Counted from the stretch's first letter, positions 20,140 to 28,884 are shown. The stretch is 42,084 bases of DNA from Actinomycetota bacterium (GCA_026393475.1 JAPLAA010000032.1:1-42084), one strand, 5' to 3'. A program made the numbers and translations. The notes: generated by a model not told the origin, from the letters alone.

Positions 20140-21330
20140 GTGAACGCGCCCCGCCTCGTGCTCCACATGTCGTACCACCCGTGCCGTCTCGACGATCGCA
20201 CGATCGCCACGAACGCGAAGTTCCTCGAGGTGCTCCAGGAATTCGGGCACCGGTGGCCGGGTCAGATCGATCTCCTCCTCGAACGGAGCACCCAGCGCCG
20301 CCCCGTCGAGGTCGTCGAGATGCCGCTCGCCGACCTGCCGGTCCGCCCGGTGGAGATCGATCGCGACGCCCTCCACCCCGGGTTGTTCCCCGACGACGCG
20401 GTGGCGTACTGCGTGCTGGAGGGCGGCTTCCGTCACCTCGCCCAGCACGTGTCCCATGCCGACCGACGCCTCGTCCGCGGCTGCGACGTCCCGGCCAACA
20501 TCACCGCCGAATCGCTCGCGGCCGAACACCGCTCGCTGCCACGCAAGCTGCGGGCCAAGGCGTGGGCCGCCGGCGAAGCGCGCGACCAGCGGCGCGAGGT
20601 GTCCGAGGCGGCGGCGCTGCACAGCAACCAGTACCCGGCCTACGACTTCTTCGCCCAGCAGGCGCGCACCCGCCACGTGTTCATCGACAATCCGCTGCGG
20701 GTCACCGACCTCCCCAACGCGGTCCAGCGCGGCGCCCGCTTCGACCGGCTGCTCGCCGGCGGTCCGCTGCGGCTCGTGTTCTCCGGCCGACTCGACCCGA
20801 TGAAGAACCCGGTCGACCTCGCCGACGTCGCCCATGAGCTGCAGGCGCGCGACGTGCCGTTCGAGTTCGACGTGTTCGGCGACGGTCCGCTCCGGGCCGA
20901 CCTCGAGCGCAAGGTGGCCGGGTACGGGCTCACCGATCGGTTCCGGGTGCACGGCTTCGTCGACTTCCGCACCGTGCTGCTGCCGTTCCTGCACGATCGT
21001 GCCGACGTCTACGTCTGCCCGCACCGCCAGGGTGATCCGAGCACCACCTACGTCGAGATGATGTGCTCGGGTGTGCCGATCGTGTCGTACCCCAACACCG
21101 CGGTCAGGCTGATGCGCGAGCACCACGGCATCGTCACCCTCGCGTCGGCCATGACGCCCGCCGCGCTCGCCGACGAACTGCGCCGGGTGCACCTGCAGCG
21201 CGACGCCCTCGTCACCGCGTCACGCGACGGCTACGACTTCGGCTCCAGGCACACGGTGGAGGTCTGTTACCAGGGGCAGGTCGACCACCTGCTCGAGGTG
21301 CACGACCGGGCGAGCGGCATCCGCCGCTGA
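20140..21330 (+). CDS. GT4-family glycosyltransferase
   Basis: A 396-residue GT-B enzyme that would add a sugar to a glycan, lipid or metabolite. The C-terminal half has the GT4 donor-site features: V-F-S-G-R-L-D-P-M-K-N-P near residue 213, D-V-F-G-D-G-P-L-R, R-V-H-G-F-V-D-F, and P-S-T-T-Y-V-E-M-M-C-S-G-V-P-I-V-S-Y in place of the usual glutamate-containing E-x7-E region. Only the second glutamate is obvious. The N-terminus has an unusual H-M-S-Y-H-P-C opening. The GTG at 20140 is a likely leaderless start. It is alone between btuD and the convergent zwf. No cell-wall or capsule genes flank it, so acceptor and donor cannot be named. Confidence 0.75.
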   Translation: MNAPRLVLHMSYHPCRLDDRTIATNAKFLEVLQEFGHRWPGQIDLLLERSTQRRPVEVVEMPLADLPVRPVEIDRDALHPGLFPDDAVAYCVLEGGFRHLAQHVSHADRRLVRGCDVPANITAESLAAEHRSLPRKLRAKAWAAGEARDQRREVSEAAALHSNQYPAYDFFAQQARTRHVFIDNPLRVTDLPNAVQRGARFDRLLAGGPLRLVFSGRLDPMKNPVDLADVAHELQARDVPFEFDVFGDGPLRADLERKVAGYGLTDRFRVHGFVDFRTVLLPFLHDRADVYVCPHRQGDPSTTYVEMMCSGVPIVSYPNTAVRLMREHHGIVTLASAMTPAALADELRRVHLQRDALVTASRDGYDFGSRHTVEVCYQGQVDHLLEVHDRASGIRR

Positions 21331-21335
21331 CCGGC

Positions 21336-21377
21336 TCGACCCGGCCCGACCCGTCCCGACCCGTCAGGCCGGGTCGA
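21336..21377. terminator. Shared terminator hairpin between the GT4 gene and zwf
   Basis: TCGACCCGGCC (21336-21346) and GGCCGGGTCGA (21367-21377) form a perfect 11-bp stem with a 20-base loop made of two near copies of CGACCCGTCC. The right arm overlaps the last codons of zwf. The position between converging stops suits bidirectional termination. Confidence 0.6.
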
Positions 21378-22761
21378 ACCAGTGGTCGCCGCCGAGGATG
21401 CGATCGGCCTCGGCCGGGCCCCACGACCCGCGGAAGTACGGGTGGACCGGCCCGGGCTGATCGAGTGCCGGCTGCACCACGCGCCAGGTCTGCTCCACCA
21501 CGTCCTCGCGGGCGAAGCGTCGCGGCGAGCCCGCGATCGCGTCATCGAGCAGCCGTTCGTAGGCCTCGCGACGCTCACCGAGGGCTGCGGCGAAGTCGAC
21601 CGCGAGGTCGACGTTCTGGCTGTCGAGGTGCGGGCCCGGGGTCTTGGCCTGCACCGTGAACGTGACCCCGTCGTGCTTGCCGAGCCGGAAGCGGACCAGG
21701 TTGCGATGCGGCGCCGGCCCGCCTGCCTCGTCGAACAGCAGCGCCGGCGGTTCGCGGAACTCGACGACGACCTCGGTGGCCGACTCGGTGAGCGCCTTGC
21801 CGCACCTCACGAACCAGGGCACGCCGGCCCAGCGCCACGAGTCGATCTCGATGCGGGCCGCCGAGAACGTGTCGACCTGCGAGTCGGCCGCGACACCCGG
21901 TTCGTCGCGGTAGCCGACGTACTGGCCGCGCACGAGGTTGGCCGGGTCGATCGGCCGCATCGCCGCGAACACCTTCGCCTTCTCGTCCTGCAGGAAGCCG
22001 GAGTCGGGGCCGACCGGAGGCTCCATCGCGACGAGGGCGGCCACCTGGAGGAGATGGTTCTGCATGATGTCGCGGATCGAGCCGACGCCGTCGTAGAAGC
22101 TGCCGCGACCTTCGACCCCGATCGTCTCGCTCATCGTGATCTGCACACTGCGGACGTAGTTCCGGTTCCACACCGGCTCGAGCAGGGTGTTCGAGAACCG
22201 GAACACGAGCAGGTCCTCGACGCTCTCCTTGCCGAGGTAGTGGTCGATGCGGAAGATCCGCTCCTCGGGGAACACCGAGTGGAGGGTGACGTTCAGTTCG
22301 GTCGCGCTGGCGAGATCGCGGCCGAACGGCTTCTCGACGACGATGCGACCGCGCTCGTTGAGGCCGACCGACGCGAGCGCCTCGGCGACGGTGGGGAACA
22401 TCGTCGGAGGGATCGCCATGTAGAAGACAGCGTTCTTGCTGCCGCACCGGTCGAGCGTGTCGCGCAGGCTGGTCCACGTGGCAGGGTCGGCGTAGTCGCC
22501 CTGCACGAGATCGAGTCGCTTCATCAGCGGTTCGATCGCGGAGGCCAACGCATCGGGGATCGCCTGGAGGATCGAGTCGTGCGCGTGCTGGCAGAAGGCG
22601 GCGTCGTTCCATTCGCTGCGCGCCACACCGATCACGGGGATCTTCAGGAGTCCGCGGTGCTCGAGTTGGTACAACGCGGGGAACAGCTTGCGCTTGGCGA
22701 GGTCGCCCGTGGCGCCGAACAGCACCAAGGCGTCGGCGACGGGTTGCCGGGCGGCGATCAC
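21364..22761 (-). CDS. zwf: Glucose-6-phosphate 1-dehydrogenase
   Basis: Oxidises glucose 6-phosphate to 6-phosphogluconolactone with NAD(P)+, the entry to the oxidative pentose phosphate pathway. It is 465 residues, slightly short of the usual 480-510. It has G-A-T-G-D-L-A-K-R-K-L at 16-26, the E-K-P-F-G motif at 143-147, the catalytic R-I-D-H-Y-L-G-K-E at 171-179, W-N-R-N-Y-V, and R-D-I-M-Q-N-H. The GTG at 22761 overlaps the stop of gnd as GTGA, which makes translational coupling likely and sets the start. The open frame continues upstream within gnd and is not coding there. Confidence 0.95.
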   Translation of the reverse strand: MIAARQPVADALVLFGATGDLAKRKLFPALYQLEHRGLLKIPVIGVARSEWNDAAFCQHAHDSILQAIPDALASAIEPLMKRLDLVQGDYADPATWTSLRDTLDRCGSKNAVFYMAIPPTMFPTVAEALASVGLNERGRIVVEKPFGRDLASATELNVTLHSVFPEERIFRIDHYLGKESVEDLLVFRFSNTLLEPVWNRNYVRSVQITMSETIGVEGRGSFYDGVGSIRDIMQNHLLQVAALVAMEPPVGPDSGFLQDEKAKVFAAMRPIDPANLVRGQYVGYRDEPGVAADSQVDTFSAARIEIDSWRWAGVPWFVRCGKALTESATEVVVEFREPPALLFDEAGGPAPHRNLVRFRLGKHDGVTFTVQAKTPGPHLDSQNVDLAVDFAAALGERREAYERLLDDAIAGSPRRFAREDVVEQTWRVVQPALDQPGPVHPYFRGSWGPAEADRILGGDHWFDPA

Positions 22762-23810
22762 GACTTCGGCCCCGAGGGCACCTCGTGGTGTCCTCCGAAC
22801 TGCGAGCGCATGGCCGACAGCACCTTGTGGGCCACATCGCCGCGGTCGCGGGAGTAGAAGCGATCCCACAGCGCCGACGCCAGCGTGGGCACCGGCACGC
22901 CCTCGTCGACGGCTGCGTGCAGCGTCCACCGGCCCTCGCCGCTGTCGCTGACCCGGCCGGCGAACGCGTCGAGTCCCGGGTCCTGCACGAGTGCCGTGGC
23001 GGTGAGGTCGAGCAGCCAGCTCGACACGACGCTGCCACGTCGCCACAGCTCGGTGATCGCGCCGAGGTCGAAGTCGTAGCGGTAGTACTCGGGGTGGGTG
23101 AGCGGCGCGGTCTCGGCGTCCTTCGCGTGCGACTCCTTGCCGATGTCGGCCTTGGCGAGCACGTTGAGGCCCTCCGCGTACGCCGCCATCAGCCCGTACT
23201 CGATGCCGTTGTGCACCATCTTCACGAAGTGGCCGGCGCCGTTCGGACCGCAGTGGAGCCACCCACGCTCGGCGGTGCTCGGCTCGCCGGTGCGGCCCGG
23301 TGTGCGCTCGGCCGTCTCGATGCCGGGGGCGAGGGTGTCGAAGATCGGGGCGAGCTGCGCCACCGCTTCATCGTCACCGCCGACCATCAGGCAGTAGCCA
23401 CGCTCGAGCCCGAACACACCACCGCTCGTGCCGACGTCGACGTAGTGGATGCCCTGTGCCGCGAGCGGCGCAGCGCGATCGACGTCGTCGCGGTACCAGC
23501 TGTTGCCGCCGTCGATGATCGTGTCGCCGGGTGACAACAGGGCCGCGAGGCGCTCGACGGTGCTGCCCACGAAGGCCGCGGGCACCATGATCCAGACGTG
23601 CCGTGGCGCCTCGAGCGCGGCCACGACCTCCTCCAGCGACGCCGCGCCGACGACGGCGGGCGTGCCCGGCACACCGTCGGGGTCGGCGGCCACCATGGCG
23701 GCCACCGCCTCGGCATTCACGTCGTGGGCCACGCAGTGATGGCCCCCTCGCTGGAGGCGGCGCACCATGTTGGCGCCCATGCGGCCGAGTCCGATCATCG
23801 CGATCTGCAT
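22758..23810 (-). CDS. gnd: 6-phosphogluconate dehydrogenase, short decarboxylating type
   Basis: Oxidatively decarboxylates 6-phosphogluconate to ribulose 5-phosphate. At 350 residues it is the short (GndA/YqeC-like) form rather than the ~470-residue form; these are often NAD-linked. It shows the Rossmann motif G-L-G-R-M-G-A-N-M at 7-15, D-G-G-N-S-W at 100-105, V-G-T-S-G-G-V-F-G, and the catalytic K-M-V-H-N-G-I-E-Y from K197. The start is ATG 23810, with a CAACCT hexamer 6 bases upstream and no ribosome site. It precedes zwf with a 4-base overlap. Confidence 0.93.
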   Translation of the reverse strand: MQIAMIGLGRMGANMVRRLQRGGHHCVAHDVNAEAVAAMVAADPDGVPGTPAVVGAASLEEVVAALEAPRHVWIMVPAAFVGSTVERLAALLSPGDTIIDGGNSWYRDDVDRAAPLAAQGIHYVDVGTSGGVFGLERGYCLMVGGDDEAVAQLAPIFDTLAPGIETAERTPGRTGEPSTAERGWLHCGPNGAGHFVKMVHNGIEYGLMAAYAEGLNVLAKADIGKESHAKDAETAPLTHPEYYRYDFDLGAITELWRRGSVVSSWLLDLTATALVQDPGLDAFAGRVSDSGEGRWTLHAAVDEGVPVPTLASALWDRFYSRDRGDVAHKVLSAMRSQFGGHHEVPSGPKS

Positions 23811-23816
23811 GGGTGC

Positions 23817-23822
23817 AGGTTG
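23817..23822 (-). promoter_or_regulatory. Possible -10 element of gnd-zwf
   Basis: CAACCT on the minus strand ends 6 bases before the gnd ATG. It sits in a 10-base string GTGGCAACCT that recurs, at the same distance from the start, upstream of the CDF transporter gene at 36124. It departs from TANNNT in the first base. Confidence 0.3.
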
Positions 23823-23864
23823 CCACGTCCAGCGATCGCCTGAGGCGTCTGCGGCCCGAAAACG

Positions 23865-23870
23865 TAGAGT
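23865..23870 (+). promoter_or_regulatory. Likely leaderless -10 element of the MDMPI-family gene
   Basis: TAGAGT ends 6 bases before the ATG at 23877. The divergent gnd promoter lies within 45 bases. Confidence 0.45.
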
Positions 23871-23876
23871 TCACAC

Positions 23877-24551
23877 ATGACCTCCGACCCGGCAGCCGCC
23901 GTCGATCCCGCGGCGATCCGCCGTGACGTCGACGGTGCCACCGCAGCTCACCGGCGGCTGCTCGACACGGTCTCCGGCCTCGGCGACGACGACCTCCGTC
24001 GTCCCTCGGCGCTGCCCGACTGGACGGTCGGACACGTGCTCGCCCATCTCGCCCGCAATGCCGACAGCCATGTCCGACTGCTCGACGCGGGCACCAGGGG
24101 CGAGGTGGCCGAGCAGTACGAGGGCGGTGCAGCCGGTCGGGCAGCGGAGATCGAGCGCGACGCCGCGCTCGCGGCCGACGTGTTGGTCGCCGACCTCCGC
24201 GAGACCGCCGACGCGCTCGAACGTCGGTGGGCCACGATGCCGACGGAGGCGTGGGCCGGCATGGGCAACAGCGTCGCGGGCGCGGTCGTGCTCGCCGACC
24301 TGCCGTTCCGTCGCTGGCGCGAGACCGAACTCCACCACACCGACCTGGGGCTCGGTCACTCTCCCGACCACTGGCCGGCGCTCTATGTCCGCCTCGAGCT
24401 CGTCCGCATGGAGCGGCAGTGGGCCGCCCGCCGGCCGATGGGACTCACCCTGCTGCCGCCGGAGGCGCTCGCCGCGCCACCCGCGCAGCGGCTCGCGTGG
24501 CTCGTCGGTCGCGGCGAGATCGACGGGCTCGCGCCGGCGGGCATCTTCTGA
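23877..24551 (+). CDS. Maleylpyruvate isomerase family, mycothiol-dependent-type protein
   Basis: A 224-residue protein of the MDMPI/DinB-like four-helix fold, which in actinobacteria binds a metal through three histidines and often uses mycothiol as thiol. The N-terminal helix pattern and the W-T-V-G-H-V-L-A-H-L-A-R-N segment near residue 50 give two histidines. R-E-T-E-L-H-H-T-D-L near residue 152-161 gives the third. The ending W-L-V-G-R is also typical. The reaction is unknown. It could be a detoxifying thiol transferase or isomerase. It overlaps the copper-protein gene by one base (TGATG). Confidence 0.82.
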   Translation: MTSDPAAAVDPAAIRRDVDGATAAHRRLLDTVSGLGDDDLRRPSALPDWTVGHVLAHLARNADSHVRLLDAGTRGEVAEQYEGGAAGRAAEIERDAALAADVLVADLRETADALERRWATMPTEAWAGMGNSVAGAVVLADLPFRRWRETELHHTDLGLGHSPDHWPALYVRLELVRMERQWAARRPMGLTLLPPEALAAPPAQRLAWLVGRGEIDGLAPAGIF

Positions 24552-26314
24552 TGCGCACCTCGACCGACCACGACCACGGCCACGTCCACGACAACGGCCA
24601 CGTCCACGACAACGGCCACGGCCACGACAGCGGCCCGGTCCCCGAGGGGCCGGCCGGTCGGCGTCTCATCTCCGGATACACCCGCCGGCTCACGCGCCGC
24701 CGCACCGTGCTCGCCGTCGTCGCGACCGCACTCGCCGGCGTCGTGGTGCTCCCGGCGTCGCCGGTGTCGGCCCACGCCTCGCTCGAGACCAGCGTCCCCG
24801 CGCCCAGCTCGGTGTTGGAGGAGGCCCCGCCGGCCGTGGTGCTCGACTTCGACGAGCCGATCGAGGCCGGCCTGTCGTCGATCCAGCTCTACGACGCCGA
24901 CCAGCGCCTCGTCGAGATCGGCGGACCCGAGCGCGTGACCGGCGACGACTCGATCGTCACGGCCGAACTGCCCGACCTCGCCGATGGCGTCTACGCCGTG
25001 GTGTGGCGGGTCGCCTCGGCCGACGGCCACATCGTCGACGGCGCGTTCGGCTTCATCGTCGGCACCGGCGACCCGGGCGGCGGCGGGACCGACAGCCTCG
25101 TCGATCAGGTCAGCGACGGGGCGGCCGCCGACGACACCGTTCGGCGTGCCGCCGACGTGTCGCGCTTCGTGCTCTTCCTCGGCCTCGTCCTGTTGATCGG
25201 ATCCGGCATCTGGTCGCTGCTCATCCCGACGGAGCTGCTCACCGGCATCCGCCGCCGATTGCCCGTCATCGGATGGGTGCTCTCGCTCGTGGGCACCCTC
25301 GCGGGCTTCGGCCTGTACGGCGCGATCGCCGTCGCCGGGGGGTTGGGCGATGCGTTCTCGCCCGAGGTGTGGGGTCGTGTCGACGGCACCCAGACCGGAC
25401 GCATGGCGCTCGCCCGCGTGGCGCTGCTGCTCGTGCTGGGCGTGTTGCTGCGGACGCGGCGGGCCAGCGACTCCATGTGGTGGCGGCAGGTGGCGGTCGC
25501 CGCCGCGATCGGTGTGCTCGTCACGCTGCCGGCGGCCGGTCACCCGTCGGCGGCCTCGCCGCGAGCGCTGTACGTGCTCCTCGACGCGGTGCACCTGTTG
25601 GCCATCGTGGTCTGGATGGGCGGCCTCGCCCTGTTCGCGCTGGGCAACCGTGCCTGGCTCGACACCGAGCCCGTCGCCCGGACGGTTCGCACCTTCTCGC
25701 GATCGGCCACCGTGCTGGTGCCGATCATCGTCGTCACCGGAGCGATCCAGGCCTACGAGCTCGCCGGCGGCATCGACACCCTCACCGACACGGCGTGGGG
25801 TCGGACCCTGCTCGTGAAGCTGTCGCTCGTCAGCGTCGTCGTGGCCATCGGCGCCGTGTCGCGGTGGTTGCTGCAGTACGTGAGCGCCGGCTCGATCAGG
25901 CGAACGGTGGTCGCCGAGGCCGTGTTCGGCACGCTCGTGCTCGCGTTCACCGCGAGCCTCGTCACGCTGCCCCCGGTGGCGACCCTCGAGGCGAAGGTGT
26001 TCAACACCACGATCACCGAAGCCGGTCTCATCGCCGATGTCACCGTGACCCCTGGGCGCGTGGGTGCCAACGAGATGCACCTGGTGCTCACGCCGGCCGG
26101 CGGCAGCATCCAGCCCGTCACCTCCGTGCAGGCCCGCATGTCGCTCCCCGAACGCGAGGTGCCGAAGACGCCGGTGACGATCGTGGCCGACGGGCCCAAC
26201 CACTACACCGGCTCGATCGCGCTCGCCTTCTCGGGTGACTGGACCCTCGAGCTGATCATCGAGGTCACGCCCGGCAACACGTTGCTGCTCACCACCACGG
26301 TGCCGATCCCGTAG
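24551..26314 (+). CDS. CopC-CopD-YtkA fusion, copper-handling membrane protein with His-rich N-terminus
   Basis: A 587-residue protein likely to bind copper outside the membrane and move it inward or deliver it to enzymes. Order: a His/Asp/Gly-rich stretch (residues 6-26), a basic region, a hydrophobic signal at about 50-72 ending V-S-A before H-A-S-L, then a CopC domain. The presumed mature N-terminal His75 and His160 in A-D-G-H-I-V-D-G match the CopC copper site. Next come a CopD membrane domain of about eight helices (about 195-470) and a C-terminal beta domain resembling YtkA (about 475-587). The start ATG 24551 overlaps the previous stop. The His-rich part precedes the signal, so it would be cytoplasmic or be cleaved off with the signal. 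It is encoded by a tandem repeat. Confidence 0.85.
   Translation: MRTSTDHDHGHVHDNGHVHDNGHGHDSGPVPEGPAGRRLISGYTRRLTRRRTVLAVVATALAGVVVLPASPVSAHASLETSVPAPSSVLEEAPPAVVLDFDEPIEAGLSSIQLYDADQRLVEIGGPERVTGDDSIVTAELPDLADGVYAVVWRVASADGHIVDGAFGFIVGTGDPGGGGTDSLVDQVSDGAAADDTVRRAADVSRFVLFLGLVLLIGSGIWSLLIPTELLTGIRRRLPVIGWVLSLVGTLAGFGLYGAIAVAGGLGDAFSPEVWGRVDGTQTGRMALARVALLLVLGVLLRTRRASDSMWWRQVAVAAAIGVLVTLPAAGHPSAASPRALYVLLDAVHLLAIVVWMGGLALFALGNRAWLDTEPVARTVRTFSRSATVLVPIIVVTGAIQAYELAGGIDTLTDTAWGRTLLVKLSLVSVVVAIGAVSRWLLQYVSAGSIRRTVVAEAVFGTLVLAFTASLVTLPPVATLEAKVFNTTITEAGLIADVTVTPGRVGANEMHLVLTPAGGSIQPVTSVQARMSLPEREVPKTPVTIVADGPNHYTGSIALAFSGDWTLELIIEVTPGNTLLLTTTVPIP
24578..24631. repeat. 18-bp tandem repeat encoding the His-rich stretch
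   Basis: Two exact copies of GGCCACGTCCACGACAAC (24578-24595, 24596-24613) and a diverged third (24614-24631). Each encodes G-H-V-H-D-N or similar. Copy number would set the number of histidines. Confidence 0.85.
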
Positions 26315-26329
26315 CGCCCGGGTGGCGGC

Positions 26330-28036
26330 TCAGTCGCACAGCTGGGCGTCGGAGAGCGGGTTCGCGAAGGCGTAGAGCACGGCGAGCAGTGCGTTGTGGG
26401 TGGCCGGGTCGGTGAGCGGCGCGAGGTCGGCGACGAACGCATGCAGGCGGTCGGAGACCTCGCGCGGAGCGCATCCCGCCCCCGTCGGCCCGGCGAGCCC
26501 CTCGAGTTCGAGCCGGTCGAGGGTGTCGGGTGGCAGTTCGCCCCGCTCGACGGCAGCGCCGACGATGCCGGTCACGGCCATCACCGCCGTGTCGATCGCC
26601 CGGTCGCCGAAGGTCTGCTGCGCCCGTCGCCGGGCGCCCTCGGGCGATGGGGCGATCCCCCAGCGATCGAGCGCGTCGATCGCCACCGGCGCGAGCAGCG
26701 CGACGCCGACCTCGGCGCCGAACCCGATCGGGCCGCTGGGCGCGGCGGCCGTGATCGCCATGCCGGCGGTGTTGATGGCCAACTGGGCGAGGAGACCATC
26801 GGCGTCGGCCTCGGCGATCTCGGCATCGCGGAGCGCGAGCTGCACCTGTGCGAACGTGCCGGCCAGGTCGCGCACCAGCTCGCCGTCGACCCGGCCGTCG
26901 GGCTCCAGCATCGGCACGTCGCTCAGGTCGTCGCGCTGCGCGGCGAGGCCGTCCGCCATCGCCGCGCGGGCGGCGGGATCGTCGAGCAGCCAGCGCAGGG
27001 CGCGGTCGCCGTCGTCGTACGTCCAGTCCCACCGTGCCGCTCGAGGCCCGAGATCGGCCAGCCACGGTGTGACTGCCGCCGCCGCGATCGCCGGGGCCGA
27101 TCGGGTCGCGCCGTCGATCGCCGACGGCACGCCGTGCAGTTGGAGCCATTCCAGCAGCGGGCGCAGGATTCGACCGGCGGTCGCCTCGTCGACCTGGGCA
27201 GGTGAGGTGCCGACGATCAACAGACGGGCCACGGTGTCGTCGAACTGTGCCGCGAGCAGGATCTCGTCGGGACGGGCGCGCTCGAGGAACGATGCCGCTG
27301 CCGCAGGGCGGTCGGCCAGGATGCGGAACAACAGGTCGGCGGTGTTGTCGCCACCGACGAACGTGTCGGGCCACTGCATCCCGTGTTCGCTGCCCTCGCG
27401 CCACCGGCGCATCACGAGCGCGCTGACCGCGGCGAGGGTGCGATCGTCGAGGCGGAGATGGCGCAGCACCAGGGCGGCGGCCATCGGCGAGGCATCGAGC
27501 AGCGCCGTCGGGAACCAGCGCACGTGCCCGTCGGTCGGCGCGGCCGATGCGTACCGGGCGGCGGCCGCCGCGATCTCGGCATCGAGGGCGGCGAGTGCGC
27601 GGCGCGCCGCGGTGTCGTCAGGATCGTCGACGAGCAACTGCCCCAGGTCGAGGCGGCGACGAGCGAACTCGTCGAACGTCGCGGCCCAGGCGGTGTCGTC
27701 GAGCCGAGGACCTGCGGCGTCCCCGCCCATCGTCGACGACTCCCACCATGCGGTCGCCGCCGTCATCGCCGTGGCGATCGCCGTCGTCATCGCCGTCGTC
27801 ATCGCCGTGGCGAGAGCGGCTGCATCGCCAGGGCCGCCCAGCGGATCGTCGACGAGCACGGCGCCGATGGCCGGCAGCCAGTCGAGCTCGAGCAGCCGCT
27901 GCACATCGTGCGCCGCGCGCACCGCATCGACTGCCAGCGGATCGTCGCTGCCGACCGACGCCAGCGCGCCGGCCGTGCGACGCACCTGACGGCGCAGCGC
28001 GTCGAGCAGGAACAGGTCGTAGCCGAGCAGCGTCAT
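26330..28036 (-). CDS. Unrecognised 568-residue helical protein paired with a WXG100-like gene
   Basis: I do not recognise the function. The protein is mostly predicted helix, rich in Ala, Asp and Arg, with no signal peptide. Its start reads L-G-Y-D-L-F-L-L-D-A-L. A short region near residue 75-92 is a repeated A-M-T-T/A-I-A-T unit. The most distinctive part is the middle, M-Q-W-P-D-T-F-V-G-G-D-N-T-A-D-L-L followed by R-P-A-A-A-A-S-F-L. Weak hydrophobic stretches lie in the last third. The ATG at 28036 overlaps the stop of the 98-residue gene as ATGA, so the two are probably made together. Large helical proteins next to WXG100 genes in actinobacteria are often secretion substrates or partners, which is the best guess here. 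An actinobacterial DUF such as DUF6571 is possible but unchecked. Confidence 0.7.
   Translation of the reverse strand: MTLLGYDLFLLDALRRQVRRTAGALASVGSDDPLAVDAVRAAHDVQRLLELDWLPAIGAVLVDDPLGGPGDAAALATAMTTAMTTAIATAMTAATAWWESSTMGGDAAGPRLDDTAWAATFDEFARRRLDLGQLLVDDPDDTAARRALAALDAEIAAAAARYASAAPTDGHVRWFPTALLDASPMAAALVLRHLRLDDRTLAAVSALVMRRWREGSEHGMQWPDTFVGGDNTADLLFRILADRPAAAASFLERARPDEILLAAQFDDTVARLLIVGTSPAQVDEATAGRILRPLLEWLQLHGVPSAIDGATRSAPAIAAAAVTPWLADLGPRAARWDWTYDDGDRALRWLLDDPAARAAMADGLAAQRDDLSDVPMLEPDGRVDGELVRDLAGTFAQVQLALRDAEIAEADADGLLAQLAINTAGMAITAAAPSGPIGFGAEVGVALLAPVAIDALDRWGIAPSPEGARRRAQQTFGDRAIDTAVMAVTGIVGAAVERGELPPDTLDRLELEGLAGPTGAGCAPREVSDRLHAFVADLAPLTDPATHNALLAVLYAFANPLSDAQLCD
27762..27809. 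repeat. 12-bp tandem repeat in the 568-residue gene
   Basis: Four 12-base units related to GTCATCGCCGTC (27762-27773, 27774-27785, 27786-27797, 27798-27809). On the coding strand they give repeated A-M-T-T-like tetrapeptides. In frame. Confidence 0.75.
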
Positions 28037-28329
28037 GCGGGGAGCCCCGCCGTCGCCGCTGCACGCAGGTCGATCTCGTCGGCCTGCCGCTCGAGGACGA
28101 GCGCGTGACGACGGAGGTCGTCGACGGCGAGGTCGAGCCGCCGTTGGGCGACCAGCACCTCGTCGCGGCACCGATCGGGCAACGGGCCCCGCCACACGTC
28201 GTCGCCCGCACGACGTCGGACGTCGTACAGGTTGCGCAGGTCGCGTTCGGTGAGCTGGGTCGCGAGCCGGCGCAGGCCGGTCGCCCGCGCTCGCAGCGCC
28301 GCGGCGGTGGCGGTCTCCAACAGAGGCAT
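28033..28329 (-). CDS. WXG100-like small helical protein
   Basis: A 98-residue protein with the size and layout of ESX/type VII secretion substrates. It has two helices around a central W-R-G at residues 46-48, no cysteine-rich or signal region, and heptad-like Leu/Val spacing in both halves. WXG100 proteins form helical-hairpin dimers and usually pair with a partner or fuse to an effector. Here the partner would be the downstream 568-residue protein, joined by a 4-base overlap. A C-terminal Y-x-x-x-D/E export signal is not evident, and no EccC-type ATPase gene lies in the window. Start ATG 28329 without a clear ribosome site. Assignment rests on length and motif, so it is moderate. Confidence 0.6.
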   Translation of the reverse strand: MPLLETATAAALRARATGLRRLATQLTERDLRNLYDVRRRAGDDVWRGPLPDRCRDEVLVAQRRLDLAVDDLRRHALVLERQADEIDLRAAATAGLPA

Positions 28330-28404
28330 CGCCCAAAGTGGGACAGCGGTCCGACCCGATCGGAAACCGATGCGGCCCCGTGACCGGCGGGTGGCCGGCG
28401 GCCT

Positions 28405-28884
28405 CTACAGGCGCGAGACGACCACGTGATGGGGCAGCTGCGTGGTGGCGTCGACGAAGCCGTCGCCGACGATCACGAACCCTTCACGCTCGTAGAAGGC
28501 GAGAGCGCGGTCGCGGGCATTCGCCCACACCACGACGGCCCCGAGCGAGCGGGCGTGATCGCGGCCGGCGGCGATCAGCAGCGCCCCGATGCCCGTGCCC
28601 TGGAGCGATGCGGCGGTGGCCATGCCGCGCAGCTGCACCGCCGGCGAGGTGCCGTCGGGTGCGTCGCGAGGGATCCAGGTGCTCGTCGCGACGAGGGCGC
28701 CGTCGATGCGCACGCCGAGATGCACCGCACCGGGCGCATGGTCCTCGGGGAAGGCGACCTCCTTGGTCGGTGTGTCGGCCCGCAACACGGCCAGGCGGAC
28801 GGGGTGTGTCTCCTCGGCGGTGATGCGCACCACCTCGCGATCGGCCTGCGGCGTCGTGGGGTTCATGTGGTTCATCGGGCTCAT
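28405..28884 (-). CDS. GNAT-family N-acetyltransferase
   Basis: A 159-residue single-domain acetyltransferase using acetyl-CoA on an unknown amine. The acetyl-CoA loop reads L-Q-G-T-G-I-G-A-L-L at about 95-104, preceded by the beta4 strand L-R-G-M-A-T. Helix/strand 5 is V-V-V-W-A-N-A-R, and A-L-A-F-Y-E-R-E-G-F closes the fold, all standard for GNAT. The ATG at 28884 overlaps the stop of the upstream oxidoreductase as ATGA. ATG codons at residues 4 and 7 are alternatives. It probably shares a transcript with the oxidoreductase. Confidence 0.88.
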   Translation of the reverse strand: MSPMNHMNPTTPQADREVVRITAEETHPVRLAVLRADTPTKEVAFPEDHAPGAVHLGVRIDGALVATSTWIPRDAPDGTSPAVQLRGMATAASLQGTGIGALLIAAGRDHARSLGAVVVWANARDRALAFYEREGFVIVGDGFVDATTQLPHHVVVSRL

